Positions 34,701 to 46,801 of a stretch of DNA of 64,000 bases are shown here, piece after piece. This DNA comes from Wuchereria bancrofti (taxonomy: Eukaryota > Nematoda > Chromadorea > Rhabditida > Onchocercidae). The notes below the pieces were generated by a model. It did not search any database. It had not been told where the DNA came from and saw only the letters and a list, made by a program, of their open reading frames with translations. A program made the position numbers and the translations under genes. The stretch covers positions 6,823,177 to 6,887,176 of the forward strand of contig SSBO01000012.1 in NCBI GenBank assembly GCA_005281725.1. Reading direction: 5' to 3'. Within the stretch, counting starts at the first letter, position 1. Each line of letters opens with the position of its first letter.

Positions 34701-36274
34701 GCACAACCAATTCCACTCTGTGTTCTGTTTTCGACAACAATTGTTTTGCTAATTCGATATTTAAATTCTGGTGACCTTCAAGTTCTACTAAAACATCACC
34801 ATTTAATAAACCAGCACGGTCAGCTAGTGACCCTCCGATTATCTGAATAAAATTTCAATTACGATATAAATATATTTAACTGAATTGGAAACTGTATATT
34901 TAGTGACACTTTTAAAGTGCATTTATGCAGTTTTTTTAACACACTTTAATTAGTTATCAGTACTATTGATACCAGAGAATTCGACTACTTAAATGTCAGA
35001 CAAATTAGCAGTTATCACTTAATCAGCTAATGACCCTTCGATTATTTGAAGAAAACGGCATTGCCTTTTAGAAAACCTTATGATTGACAATAAATTTTTA
35101 AGTTTCTATTTATTTCGTTATGTGTTTATCTTTAAAAATTGGTATGCATCTGAAAGTAGGATAAGTACCGATAAAATTCCGTTATCAGAAATGGGACAAG
35201 AAGTAAAGTTCTGAGTAGTGGAAATCCTGATCATAAAAAACGATTTCTGGTAAAGGAAAAAAGGACTACTGTTTTTCTTTCTTATCTCCAATAGCTAAAA
35301 AAGATGCAAAGAATGTCAAATGATCTACAAACATTCTCTATCGCGATGTTTTTTTAAATGAAGCGTTAGGCGCATTTGTGAACAATTTGTATTCACAGCA
35401 CTAGTTGTAGAGAGTCAGCTCATCATAGCAACAATTTTTTTTTCTTTTTTTTTGTAGCACTTCATCATATGAGTTGGGTTCTAAAAATTAAGGATACAAT
35501 TAGAATTTCGTGTGAAAAGTTGGATTCAGAGAAATGGTGAAATTTTTTTAACTGAGAATATGAAAAGGTAAAGGGGAATATTCACAGTCGAAATATAATT
35601 CTAGTCTAATTTTTCTTCACGCGGAGGATTGTCATAATTGACAAATAACCTATTCAGATCGTCCTTATGTTGAAAATTTAGAAAGCACATAATCCTCAGG
35701 CTTACAGAATTAACTAGTCAGAATACTATCTTTTTCAATGACATACGTCTGTATGCCTCATGTAAATGGCAATGAAGGACGTGTAATACCGAGCATCAAA
35801 TATTTTTCGTTAAATCTACAATGGAAGAATTGAAAGAATTCGATGAACAAAAAAGACGAAATTTTAGGATACAATTATGAGAAATCGTTTTACTTTTTCG
35901 GTAAAAATTTTAATCATTGTGTAACAAATTTTAGAAATAATTTGCCCTTCAGTTTCTAAACCATGAAGTGCGTCAAATTTATATCTTATATTGAATTGTC
36001 GACGTGTTCTCGAAGCTTTGCTCAACAACAGTCTGATGCAAGATTGTAATATAAACATAGAAAAATGGAAAGCAATCATCCATAAAATTTGAAAAGACTT
36101 TGCAGGTTCATTTCTAATATCTTTCTAGACTGACATTAGAAAAAAAAATTATCTAGTGATAATTTTTGACAATTATACATTAATGATAGCGAGTTCAGGT
36201 CCAATATCGAAACCCCATGGCGTACTCATTTGGCCGCGCGACATACGCACCGTCACCATTTCTGCCTGAGCCAT
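22734..36274 (-). CDS. alp-1: ALP/Enigma family PDZ-LIM protein
   Basis: ALP/Enigma proteins anchor alpha-actinin and signalling partners at muscle Z-lines or nematode dense bodies. Fourteen exons: 36274-36179, 34842-34697, 34015-33853, 31920-31763, 31292-31159, 31020-30951, 28980-28792, 28239-28114, 27134-27040, 24088-23959, 23732-23546, 23346-23226, 23087-22972, 22808-22734. All junction phases agree, for 601 residues. The N-terminal PDZ (about 5-80) has STPWGFDIGPELAI, GGSLADRAGLLNGDVLVELEG and a hydrophobic last strand. ZASP-type motifs follow: ITHRIWQPSV (about 85) and KHLQYNSPMPLYS (about 155). LIM1 (about 250-300) has CFICG, CRAF and LHSDCFQCSTCG. LIM2 starts with CCEDC, then AYCPDHFVC and KYCERC; LIM3 has CAKC, WHPHCFACTYC and PYCE; LIM4 has CVSC, FHSTCFNCTSC and PYCKLHA. 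The intron after exon 12 begins with GC. Exon 1 is preceded by a CTTTCAG acceptor 47 bp upstream of the ATG, so a further 5' exon or a spliced leader is likely. Confidence 0.95.
23088..23225 (-). other. GC-AG intron in the ALP/Enigma gene
   Basis: Between exons 12 and 13 the only junction keeping the LIM3-LIM4 linker in frame (PYCET then DWNTLF) is ACAG|GCAAGC at 23226/23225, joined to an ATTCTAG acceptor ending at 23088. GC donors are a known minor class and usually sit in an otherwise strong AG|GCAAG context, as here. A single substitution or sequence error could also explain it. Confidence 0.7.
25343..25348 (-). terminator. Poly(A) signal of the intronic open frame
   Basis: AATAAA on the minus strand begins immediately after the TAA stop (25351-25349) of the 465-codon frame. 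This indicates that transcripts can end here, inside the ALP/Enigma intron, with an extremely short 3' untranslated region. Confidence 0.55.
25349..26746 (-). CDS. Large open frame inside an ALP/Enigma intron: alternative last exon or nested gene
   Basis: This is the longest open frame of the window: 465 codons, first ATG at 26671. It lies on the same strand, between ALP/Enigma exons 9 and 10. The product is hydrophilic, rich in Ser, Lys, Asn and Gln, with a Cys cluster (CSCDCGCDDCS, about residue 215) and runs such as QQKQQHIQKKK; no domain is recognised. An acceptor TTTCAATCGCAG ends at 26724 and opens the frame in phase 2, the phase in which ALP exons 7 and 8 end (28792 and 28114). AATAAA (25348-25343) abuts the stop codon. 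The simplest reading is an alternative 3'-terminal exon giving a short PDZ-LIM1 isoform with a long disordered tail. An independent nested gene is the alternative. Exon 9 ends in phase 1 and cannot feed it. Confidence 0.6.
   Translation of the reverse strand: MRLNFNRSYSCQILLRKLVKRSLCSMSSCLHAGNVSGQQSHQPSRMLLSRIRSLPLEVQKVTSPRRLPCKHHWPPASHKIMKYWQCSHLIATASNDSTSNKLEHYELSFPLSKFIRGNEDRRLKLPSPKQYLLRGEQKNCLNPQGRNGIAGSNFSMQCRYHLMPCDTLCRNPNYLGHMKQQKCFSNGLNYYMEEKHKVEVKGTTNVGALNSRICSCDCGCDDCSTNNIEEHQQKQQHIQKKKGLLRTPQNTDYNTQNLGTREYRRKRHQKKEQNLDVDIETVHNSSNVKMGSLPIKEVHDSQTSPNGTESPNHTSQCDKIGNIDLSTSEKNTATEVEENFMPYDQGAWFPQDITVGDNEINKIVKGNRMTICGKWNLFDIHNEGRKVVRRSTEKVEERQRKSMASDLVEESGKQIVTESIARYQLELCDPEKGLSYMLKNAIDFLQNLDKYVETSCFNGIFLEHL
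27386..27407. repeat. (TA)n microsatellite
   Basis: A run of alternating TA about 22 bp long in the intron between ALP/Enigma exons 8 and 9. Similar TA runs occur at 21559-21574 (KDSR intron) and 50158-50180 (IDH intron). Confidence 0.9.
29425..29990. other. Compositionally distinct island in an ALP/Enigma intron, candidate degenerate element
   Basis: About 560 bp in the intron between exons 6 and 7 that is visibly GC-richer than its surroundings (GGGAGGGCGC, GACGGGTTGGGGGAC, GGGCGCGCTTAGG) and full of CGAC/ACGAC words near its end. It has several AATAAA and TATAAA strings and no long open frame. The sharp change at both edges suggests an inserted element such as a solo LTR, or a structured non-coding RNA. 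No clear terminal repeats or target duplication were found by eye. Confidence 0.35.
30539..30597. repeat. Inverted repeat, 18-bp arms
   Basis: CCAGTGAGGTTGTATTCT at 30539-30556 is matched by AGAATACGACCTCACTGG at 30580-30597, 17 of 18 pairs, the one exception being a G-U pair if transcribed. The 23-base loop holds a smaller GTGAAAATCAC palindrome. It lies in the ALP/Enigma intron after exon 6. Confidence 0.85.
30694..30763. repeat. Two-copy 34-bp direct repeat
   Basis: The 34-bp unit beginning GTAATCAGACATAACC at 30694-30727 is repeated exactly at 30730-30763, with a two-base spacer. It lies about 100 bp from the inverted repeat at 30539-30597. Exact identity implies a recent duplication. 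Confidence 0.9.
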
Positions 36275-37256
36275 TGTTGCATCCACTAAAGCAAATTCAA
36301 CCACCGAGCTATTCTGAAAGTCTTTCTGATAATTTTGGAAAAAATCTACCGAAAAAAATTTCGAATAATTTCTAAGTCAAAGTAGTAGTAACAACGCATT
36401 CTGAATAATAAGCTGTAGTAAGTTATTCAAAGCATTGTCCACTGCTTTTTTTTTTTGTCAACAGTAATTTATCGAAATTACAAATAAAGTATTCAATAGC
36501 CATTTGCATAAGGAATTTAAACAAGCTTTTTCAACCATATTCAAAGTCGTCAACTGTAAACAAATCTTAAGAATGAGAGTTATGTTGAAAACACCTTGGA
36601 AAATATTTCCATTTCTTAGCACAGTATTTCCCTGCAAGTGCACGTACGGTATTTCAAAACAGAAATGCTTGCTTTCAACGAGGATCTTAAAAATGTTCAA
36701 CGAAGAATTCAGAAATTATACCGAAAACCAGGACTTTTAGATCGGTGTTGAACAAGTAACACTTCGGAAAACAATTTACATATATGTACTGATTTGTAGC
36801 TGTATATGGATGGTGGATATGGTGAAGAAAATTGAGAGATATCCTAAGTACTCTTGAATTCAAATTTAAATGAGATTTTGTCACTAGAAAATTAGAAAAA
36901 AAATGCAGTCTAAACATTTTTGCAAGATTGTATTTCAATAAGATTAGAAGTGGAAAATGTAACATCTTCGAAACTTTGACTACTTCATTTTTAAATTTAG
37001 TTGCACCATTACCGCTTAATCATTTATCAAGTGGGACAAGATAGATGTTATCATACCATGCTTATCAACTGACTTCGAATAAATTCTAAATTTTCAAACG
37101 GTCAGGGAGGGGAACAAAAGGACGAATACCCATGCTGTGGATGACATCTAGTTTGAAGTGACTGAGTACAGGTGGAAACAATACCCCAGTGCTTTCATCA
37201 TGATTTCTGAATGTAAGCACTTTACGCTGTTTTTATTGTATTCACACCCCCTCCTC

Positions 37257-37331
37257 GTATGTGTGTATGCATTCATATGTGTATGTATATATATATGTGT
37301 GTGTATATATGTGTGTGTGTGTGTGTGTGGG
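37257..37331. repeat. GT/AT-rich microsatellite
   Basis: Compound simple repeat of TATGTGTA, (TA)n and (GT)n units ending in about eleven uninterrupted GT pairs, about 1 kb upstream of the first identified ALP/Enigma exon. Confidence 0.9.
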
Positions 37332-40300
37332 TGAATGAGTGTGTGGTTCGATGGGTAGTGATGATGGAAATCACGAAATGAAAGAAGCTAAATAACCATC
37401 GCAACAGACAGTATTATTATGTTGTCAATTCAAACGATATTTTACAAGCGAAATAGTACACAATAGATGACTTAGTTGATCCTACAATTATCGTTTGGAA
37501 ACTCAGTTTAAATCATTAGAAAGGTCCAAGAAGTGATATTTTGAGAGTTGGAAATCATTTATTAATAGTTTGCTCAGGCAATAATTTCTGAAACATAAGC
37601 ATGAGAAATGGAAGAAATTTGAAAAAACAATAGTTTCTGCATAGTATAAATAACATGAATGAAACGTGTGAAGAAGCATTTACTGGCACAACACCTTACG
37701 ACGATGTTCGTCTTCACATTTCACAGTAAATTTCACATTTCGTTCATCTTTGCATCCTATAGTTTGTCCCATACTTATAAATTCAAATAGTATCTAAGGG
37801 TAGTAAAATGTTCCCTAAGTAAAATGTTTCCTACAAATGCTCCTTAAAACTGGACATAATAAGGAGATAATAACTTGGAATTGATATTTCCATGTTAGGA
37901 AAGTAAGGAGATTTCGTAACCTAAATAATTTAGGACTTGATTAGCTAATTTACGATTTCTCGAGACTAATGTTCGCACACACCGCTATAAACAAATGTTG
38001 CTAATTTAAAAAACGATCTAATTAAGATAAAGTAACGGCACGTATTATGCTTGTATAATAATTTAGAAAATTTGCTGTTTTCGGATTAGTAGTGAAACTA
38101 TTCTGGTCAACAAGCCAGTGACGTCGAAAAATGTTAGAAGTGATATTCAAACAGATGTTGTAGTTACAGCTATAAAATATACTATGAACGGATTAATTTA
38201 AATTATTTGAGAAGTTTACAATGAATAACTTAATAACAAACAGCCCAGCGTTATCAAAAAAGATTCATTCACCTTCGCAAATATTACAGACATTACATTG
38301 GTAAAGAAATAAATTGTCTTCATATTCGACCAACATAATCGACTTTAAACAAGTGCGCTCTAAATCCATCCTACAAAAATTTACAGCCTTTTAATGTGTT
38401 TGAGTCATTATCACTATAAATGTAGCAAAACTGCACTTGCCGATGTAATTATCAGTAAATTACTAAGTCTCTACCAACATTTTACAATATTTCTACTGAT
38501 TATGTAACTAGTTGTACAAAACTTTACGGCAGCGTCATACTATGCTACATAAAAGATACTGTATAATATAACTCAATTTAGACAACTTATTCCAAAATTT
38601 TAATTGCTTATTTTCAGATGAAATGAATTCGCATTCCGTTTAAAGTTTTCTACAGTGAAAAGTTATGGATGAAAGCAAAAGTTCGGCTCACGAGGGTGTG
38701 TGTGTATATGTGAGAGGTAGATAGGAAAGGACATAAAAGTGGGTGGTTGCGATACAATGCACATGGGATACATGGAAGCAAGAAGGAGTGAGGAAGATCG
38801 GAAGACAGTCTCGACGATTAGTGTAGTTATTAAAAAGTTTATCCAGCCAACAACAGACTCTTTGTTGGAACTATGCTTTGTTCAAACCTTTCACTGCGAT
38901 AGCTCAATGATTTTTCGTACAAAGCTAAGACAAAGATATGTTGTAAAATTTGAAAATAATGAATGGTAGGATTATTTAAGCATTATAAGCATTTGAAATT
39001 TGCATTGTTATAAAATTGTCAAGCACCAGATTATTGATTAGGCTTTAAAATAATCACAGCTGAATGACATTTTGAACTTCAAGATCTACAAAATCATTCA
39101 AAATGTTCAAAAGAAAAATCAAACTTAAATTTCGGAAGTAGTAGACATTGTGATAACATAGCAATTTCTACAACTTTAAAGCTATCAGTTTTATCCAACA
39201 ATAAACTGACAAAAAACTGACAAATTAAGCATAGTATGTATTTCTACTCCAAATTTTTTCGGACCGATTTATTCCTAATAGTTTTACAATAAGTGGCAGT
39301 TTTTTCGGTTTGATAAATAGCAACACAGAAATAATGATTAATCAAGCTGAGCAAAACTCGAAATGTGTAAGAAATTTAATTTTATTTATTATGAAGCAAA
39401 TTAGCATTAATTACTGATTACTGTTTTGAAAGACTTTTTCTGGCAGTAAGCATTGAAGACAGTTTTTTGATCAAACTGCAACACTTGTGCGGAACTTCTA
39501 TGTACACATCACTCAGCTAATCTGATTTGTATTAGCTGGAGAATTATCGATTCTATCATATTTAAGAAATCATGTATCATGTTAGAACAGTGGCATATCG
39601 GGAATCAGGTTTATCATAAAGTGTACTTCCCTTTACATATCTGTCATATGTAGTGAGTACAAACAATACAAATGATGTGACAAAATGGAGGAAACTGCAG
39701 AAGAAGGTTAACGTTACGAATATGACGCAATGTTTGAAAAATTATCGATACATTGGTGACATTTCAAATGGTTGTTGTGTACACAGAGAAAAGCTTATTG
39801 AGATTAAGATGAACAAATACATCAAGGGATTGAAAAGGCCGAAACTTAACAGCTAAAATATCAAGATTAGTTTCGTTTGAAGGGTAACAAAATGAAGAGT
39901 TTGTACAGAGTTAAATAGCTTCGTTCGATGGAATTGTGTTTTAAGAAATGAGCTTTCGCAGCTGTTCCTCCATCTATTCAAACAACTGCATCACTACAAC
40001 TAAGTGCTTATAAGTCAAGAACTAGCTTTCGAACTCTCTTCTTTTTCTGCTTCTAATCTACATCATTCTGCATTAAAAGGCTTCAGTGTATACAAAGATT
40101 GAATTTTTGAGTGCTCCCCAAAAATGCATAGATAGCTTAAAGAACTTTTATTTCCAGACTACTTTGTTTTATTCTGTTCTGACTACTTTGTAACTTCAGC
40201 TGATTAAATGATTTCGAAGATTGCAATACACTATTCATCAACACTATTAGTTCTTGAAACTCACTCACTGCAATAATTTTAAGTATCCGAGTTAACTTTT

Positions 40301-43300
40301 ATTAAAAATATACAAGTAATACTTGGAAACTTTTTATTCAGTATTGCTGCAACTTTTATCCATGGACATCATTATCTCAGGACTAAAAATCTCCCTTGAT
40401 TTCTACTGATTCCACGAAGTACATTCTACCGCCACAGAACTATTGATGATTAACAATTTTTATAAATTAGAGAGGCAGGAATTAGAGAAGTCTGCGTCAT
40501 CTAAAGTAATGTCGAAAAATCGGTCAAACTCTGAAATGAATACTATTGAGACAAAGAGAACTGTTCCTTTGAAAATAAAAAATATTATTTTCATTTTTAA
40601 TATCGTTAGGTAACTTACTGTTATTAAAATCTGAGAATATCAGTACAAAAATCGAAGAATATGAAAGTTTCTTCTAACTGAAAAACCATGAATTCAGTTT
40701 ACTCTTTCTACTGAACTTTTATTTCAGAATCAAAAGCATGATTCCGATATTTCTTTTAATCGAAAAAAAAGTTGGAAATGTTGGTTGATTTCATCTAGCA
40801 TTTTACCTCTTCTATTGATGAATCCTTGTACTTTTGTATAAAACATAACTGAGTCCTTCCGTAACCTTCAAGAGGTCCTTCAATTAAAGACTATTTTGTC
40901 ACCCAAGAGTCATATTTAAATCCTTAAAATAATTTAAATTAGATGTTATTACTTAAGTAAAAGAAATTTTATTTCTAGTTATAAAAATGTTTTACGACAT
41001 TCTTAACAAATCAAACCAAACAGTAATTTGATAATTTGGATGAAGAGAGGAGGGGTGGTAATCCATAAGAGACTGAAATAACGATCAACATTAGTAACAT
41101 TTTTACAGTTGTTTTAGAAAAATCTGGACGAAAAGTATTGATTTCTATTAGAGCAGCAATTTATACAGTTCTGATTGACCAAAATCCAATTGTAGAAAGT
41201 ACATCGATGCACCTTAAAATAAACTGTCTTATAAATGTGCAGGAGAAAGTGAAGGCGGATGAAAATAGACATATAATAAAAGTTATGGTTTGGGAATTTC
41301 AGGATTCATGAACCTCTCACCGATAATGTCAGATCAATATAAATTGCATGAATTATGAAATGAAATAGTACGAATTGCATTAAATATGATATGAAAACTT
41401 GAAATGAAAATATTTCTTGATTAAGAAGCTGAAGGACTTTTTTTTTGAACCTTAGAATAAAATAATTTACATGAATCAGCACAGTAATTTACCGTTATTA
41501 GCATACTTATGGATGCGTTCTTTTTCTAATTAGAAAAGTGCTGCGTTTTATAATATCTTCAAGGATTTGTAATGATTTGCTCTTATCTAAGTTTTGAAAT
41601 GCAATTACAGGAAACAAATTTTTATCAAGAATTAGAATTGATGTCTAAGTATGTAAAATATTCGGCAAACCTCAATGACGGAGGTATTATTATTCTTAGT
41701 TGATGCTTCACAAAACTTTCAGTTGTATTGAATGTTTTAATTATATCGAGTTCTCGACACTTTTTCATTTTTGATATCACATGTATTACCAACAAGAATC
41801 AGCGGAAACTGCCATTTAAATATTGCTCAACATTTTGCTTGGTTTTTTTGATCTAAATTTACTGAAATATTTCATGATTTAAGTCAGTCAATGTGGTACT
41901 GAAACTTTTTTATAGTTAAAAGAAACTTCTAATTTTCAGTTTATTCCTATAAAATTTAAGACTTCATGTGAAGTTTGAGTAAGTACTTAAAGGAGCACTG
42001 ATATGGTATTTTTGTCGAACTCGTAATAAGCTTTAAAATATTTCAACTACATTCGTAAAGTTTGCTGCATCATTTATTGAATATATTATGATAAAGCCAC
42101 CGTTATTTTTTGTGTATAAATTACGCATTGCTATCAATTGTTACAGCAGACATTTTATTTATAATAAATTTTCAGATTTTTAAATTCAAATAACATAGAT
42201 GAAATAATTAGGATTCTTGAAAAATTGTCCGTTTCAAACAGTAGTGATCCTTATGTTGTGATCATAAAGAAAAACGAAACCTTGACCATATGAAGTAACG
42301 AATTTATCTAGATCCGAAATTTATAATTAATATATTGCCTTATGTATAATTTTAAAAATGATTGAAAATCTTACATATATCTTTGTTATAATTAAATTTT
42401 CGACGGTTAAAAACAACATATTCCGATAACAAAAATTTAGATTTAATATGAAATGCAAAATTAATGAAATTTACATTAATAGCTTGAAAATGTGAAGTAT
42501 AGAGACAAGAAAAAATAAGTGAAGTTAGATTTATTGCTGAAGATGTAATGCCGACCTCAATTTCCCCTAATTTTGAAGATATCATTTGTAAAAAGCCATC
42601 TATACAAAGTCCATACATTTTACATTATACATTCTTTAATAATTTTTTAATAAACTAAAAATTTGTGAGTGCAACATATTTACTTCGATCATCAGCTGAT
42701 ATAAAACTGTGCAATTTTGCAGCTTTTATAACCAATAGTCCAAAAATTTGCAGGTTCAATCATTTCTTTTAGTATTTGCTATTTTCAACGAAAAATTTTA
42801 AAACCAAATTAAGTTTTGCAAATTATATATCCCTTTCCAGCCGTAAAAAGTGAATGAACTATGAAACGTTCACCACTCGTCGAAAAAAGTGTTTAGTGTT
42901 CATAAAATTTAATTCTTTGAATACCAAGATCTAAAAACGGTCCGAGGTTCGTCGAGGAATAAATTAGCTAAAAGTTGTATGAAAGTTCAAAGGCACGCTT
43001 CAATTACCAATTAGGAAATTTTTTTTTACGAAATTTACAACTAAATAATTATTAAATAATAGTGAAAAAATTGTGAAGAAGATAAAAGGAGCCGGTTATT
43101 ATTCCCAGACAGTTTATGTGAGAAATAAAAAATCGATTCATCGATTTTGATAGATGACTTAGCTCATTTGATAATGCTGAAAATTCATATTAAATTACAA
43201 TAAATTCGACTGTAATGAAATAATGAAGAAATCAAAAAATTCAAAAAACTTCATGCATTTAGCAGATTAGTACCCATTAAACATTCTTTTACGTGTTTGT

Positions 43301-45117
43301 CCTCCTAAACTTGTTTAGTCTCTCCTATACTTGAAATTCCCGAATAACATAGAAAATTTTAATCCACGACTCCAGGATTAGCAAATCATTTTTTTTACAG
43401 TCTAGAATAATAGCAAAAATGCACAACAAATAAGATCAAAAAAAAAAAAAAAAAAACTGAATTGATTAAGAAGAAATGAGAGAGGTTATTAAAGAAACAC
43501 TTTTGTTTTCATCAAAACAAAACTATCCTTCAAGACATAAAACTATGAGCCGCTGCGGGCTAATGCAAGTCATCCAGAAAATTTTTCAATTGATCTTCTA
43601 AAATAATTGAATCCAAAATTCTAATGTTTTAAAAATTGACATGTTTCTTTTGATTTTTTATTCCTCTTTTGATTTTTATTTCCTTCTGCTGTTCTCAATT
43701 ATCTCTGAGTAAGCATTTGCTTAAACTATTTTCAAAATTATTTAAGGACTGGACCCAGATTTATATTAGCAAATAAGTCTCGAGTCTTATCGACAAAAGC
43801 CCTAAACCGGAAAAACTTGTTTCATTCATTCATTACTGGAGTTAGAGAAAAAACATTTGTTTTATGCTGTAGCGTGAGAAAGTAAGTTGCGATTGGGAAA
43901 AATGAAGATGATGTCGAATGACCTGAAATTGTGTATTGCAGAGCAAGGCTTTAACATGTATGTCAACCATGTAAACAAAGTTAAGATATTTTTTTCAACG
44001 AAGCGCGCAAATTATTGAATTCCACTTGCTAACTTTCATTTAATTGGTTTAAATTTTTTTTAACTTTCATTTAAATGGACTTTTAAGTCCTTTGGAACTA
44101 TTGTTGTAAAAAAATACCTTTTTATCTACTTCTCAGTTATAATTATTTAACAATGGTCGGAAATTATTAGGATTTACCGATTATAAAGTTCCGTCAGGAC
44201 TAGAGAGATCCTATATGATGTGCGCTACTTGCTGCTAATAAATTCACATTCTGGAATAAATTTCCATAATGCATACTTTTTCGTTCAGAAGAAAACAAAA
44301 AACACCTCTTATCAACTTTAACTTTCTTAGCAACCAGAATTATTACTCACAGCAAAGTCCTTTAATGTAACCCACTGAATTCAGATTTTTTGACGTCACT
44401 CATCATTAAAATTAGTTAAACACTGATTATAAGTAGCAGCTCTATTTTATTTCGGATTGAATACCATTGTGTGAATTAGCTGAATCCTTGCTCAGGATGA
44501 TTTGATGAAACAGACTGCTCGTTACACGGAGAAAGCAAGTTTTGAGACATTAAAAACTGAAATGACGAAATTCAAAAGAAAGTTTAATTTTTCTCCGTTA
44601 ATTTTAAGCAGCTAATTGCAGAAATATAATGCCATTCCTTCTCCTCCCCCTTTTCCTTGCAATCATTCATTGCAATTCCCCTGTTTGATTTCCCTTCGAA
44701 ACGAATTGAATTGTTTATTGTAAGTGATAGAATTGAATCATCATAAAAATGATATGTAAATGCTATCTCTTCAACTGAATAATTAATGTATTGCTTAATT
44801 TTGCAAACCTGATAACAAGTCTCTCGCTCAGTCCATTTCTCAGTTCAGGAAATATTACTTTTCGACATAGTTTTTTAAGTCCATTGAAGATTAGCTGATG
44901 AGAGCTTGTGCTGTTATGAAGCGACCGTTCGTGTAGCTCGTGCGAAAACGTCTTTAGTTCGGAAGTAGTGGATTTATTGAAGGAAAATTTCTTTGTAACG
45001 GCCTTCGAAATTTTATTTATAGTTATTAAGAAACAGAATATCTCGTGCCCTCCACATCATGGTTCCTGAATTTGAATTCCAGTACTCAAGCATACTCAAG
45101 CAATATTGGACACTTTT

Positions 45118-45184
45118 ATGCTGCGATACAGATATAAGTAATGTGACTTTTACAACTGACATATCTATATCTGTATCGCAGCAT
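45118..45184. repeat. Perfect inverted repeat, 19-bp arms
   Basis: ATGCTGCGATACAGATATA at 45118-45136 pairs without mismatch with 45166-45184 around a 29-base loop. No coding sequence surrounds it. It could be the ends of a miniature element or a hairpin precursor such as a small-RNA stem; the short arm and loop resemble a microRNA precursor in size, but there is no further evidence. Confidence 0.9.
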
Positions 45185-46740
45185 GGATAATTAAGTCGGA
45201 AATACAGATTCATTGCAGTGTTTCGACAGATTCATTGTTTAAAAGTACGTAATGAAAGAGATCTCCAGACAAATTCCACATTTCTATTTGCTTTTCTTTT
45301 TGACCAATTCAAATCTTACCAGTTTCACACCTACGTTATCTTGTCTAACAGATTTTAATGGAATTAGATGACTGTTCAACGGCAGGCTGACACCCGTATC
45401 ACAATAATAAACTATGCTCAAAAATCAACTTAAAGCGGCCCAAACTCCACAGAAACCATTAAAGCAAAATCCCTACCAGAAGTCCACACATAAACCTCGC
45501 GATGAAGGGCGACCTTGAATGCTGAAGAAATATATGAATGAAAGGAATGATTACTGAAGCTTTCTCATATAATGTTCCTAGAAGCTGCGAAAATAGTCAA
45601 GGAGAAACTTCTAGAACTCGCGGATAAAATGAAGTCACTTGCTGGCAGCGCTTAGACCAACCTTGCTTAGACTAATTATCAAGTTTCGTAATATTTCTTA
45701 ACAAGAATAAATGAGATACTATTGTGGACAATATTTTGTCCAGCTTGTTGTCACTCAAATAATCTGTTTTGCTGGGCAATTTTGACGGCTACCAATATAC
45801 GGATGTTTTATTTGCACTCATTGTTTCATTCACTCACAATTACAAGCCTTTCAGAAGGATTAATAGTGGCATTTGTAATTACTATGGGGAAGAAAACTCT
45901 AGAAGAAATGCTTTCAACTTAATTGTTGTATAAGCAAGATGCTAATGTGCATTAGTACAGTAATAGTGTGTGGTCGTTAGAAGAACGATATAACATGATT
46001 TTAATGATTCTCAAATGTTTAAAATAGATCAATGTGAGAATCACTGACTGTCTTTAAAAAGGGATTTTAGATTTCTGATTTCATTTGCCTTCATCGATTT
46101 CACGGCTACTTTTCTCAATCCATTTATTTCCTCTTCCCACGTCTCTACTGAAGTGCTTCGTTTTTGATGTGAGTATGCAGATCATATTCTATACCTTACT
46201 TTAGATAAGTAGATGTGAAAATTAAACAAGCATTTGAGGTAGTCTTTAAAAGTAATTCTCCAACATTTCCCTTGAGAATTCTTTCAGTGTGCCGTACGAT
46301 TTGTCATGACGAGAAAATTAACGACGAATGACCGGTAATCACAAACCATTGAGTGAGGGAGGGAAATAATGATAAAACCAACAAAATAAAGAGTAAAAAA
46401 ATGTGACGCGCTGAAAGGGACAGCTGTTTTCATACAGGCTAAAAGGTAAGTTAGGAGGATGGGAGTGCGAGCTTCACGCTCTGTGTTTTGGTTGAACGCT
46501 GCGGGGATCTATAGGATAGGTGGTGTTAGTGGGTGAGTGCTTGGGATGAGCTTCCCAATTAGCAGTACAGGCTAGTCACAATAACATATTAGTGAGTCAT
46601 AACATTTCATTTTATTGCTTTCATATAGCGACTTGTTGAGTACTTTGTTGTATAGCTGTCATATTTTATCCAAGTAGTTTATTGCAGTGAGCGTAATAAA
46701 TAAAGTAACCTAAGGACACTGATACCTATCTTATGATATC

Positions 46741-46753
46741 CGTAAATTTGCAG
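46741..46753 (+). other. Probable trans-splice acceptor of the IDH gene
   Basis: CGTAAATTTGCAG ends at 46753, 48 bp upstream of ATG 46802. Using it excludes the upstream ATG at 46733 and leaves a product that begins directly with a mitochondrial targeting sequence, which favours this start. Confidence 0.55.
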
Positions 46754-46801
46754 GAATTTTTTGGAGAATTAAAGGACTTGCATTTCCTTACCGTATCTTT
46801 G

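Larger units (their letters stand above)
36275..46700. other. 10.4-kb gene-poor region upstream of ALP/Enigma and IDH3-gamma
   Basis: No exon chain with recognisable protein similarity was found on either strand. Short AT-rich open frames, such as those at 38739-38969 and 39653-39856, have no domain or splice support. The stretch presumably carries the ALP/Enigma promoter and any 5' exons, and toward 46.3-46.6 kb the IDH promoter, where the DNA becomes GC-richer. Confidence 0.45.

Noticed and set aside
38739..39856. Open frames of 76 and 67 codons in the gene-poor region
   Set aside because: Length is within chance expectation for AT-rich DNA. There are no domain signatures, no plausible acceptor before the start and no partner exons.
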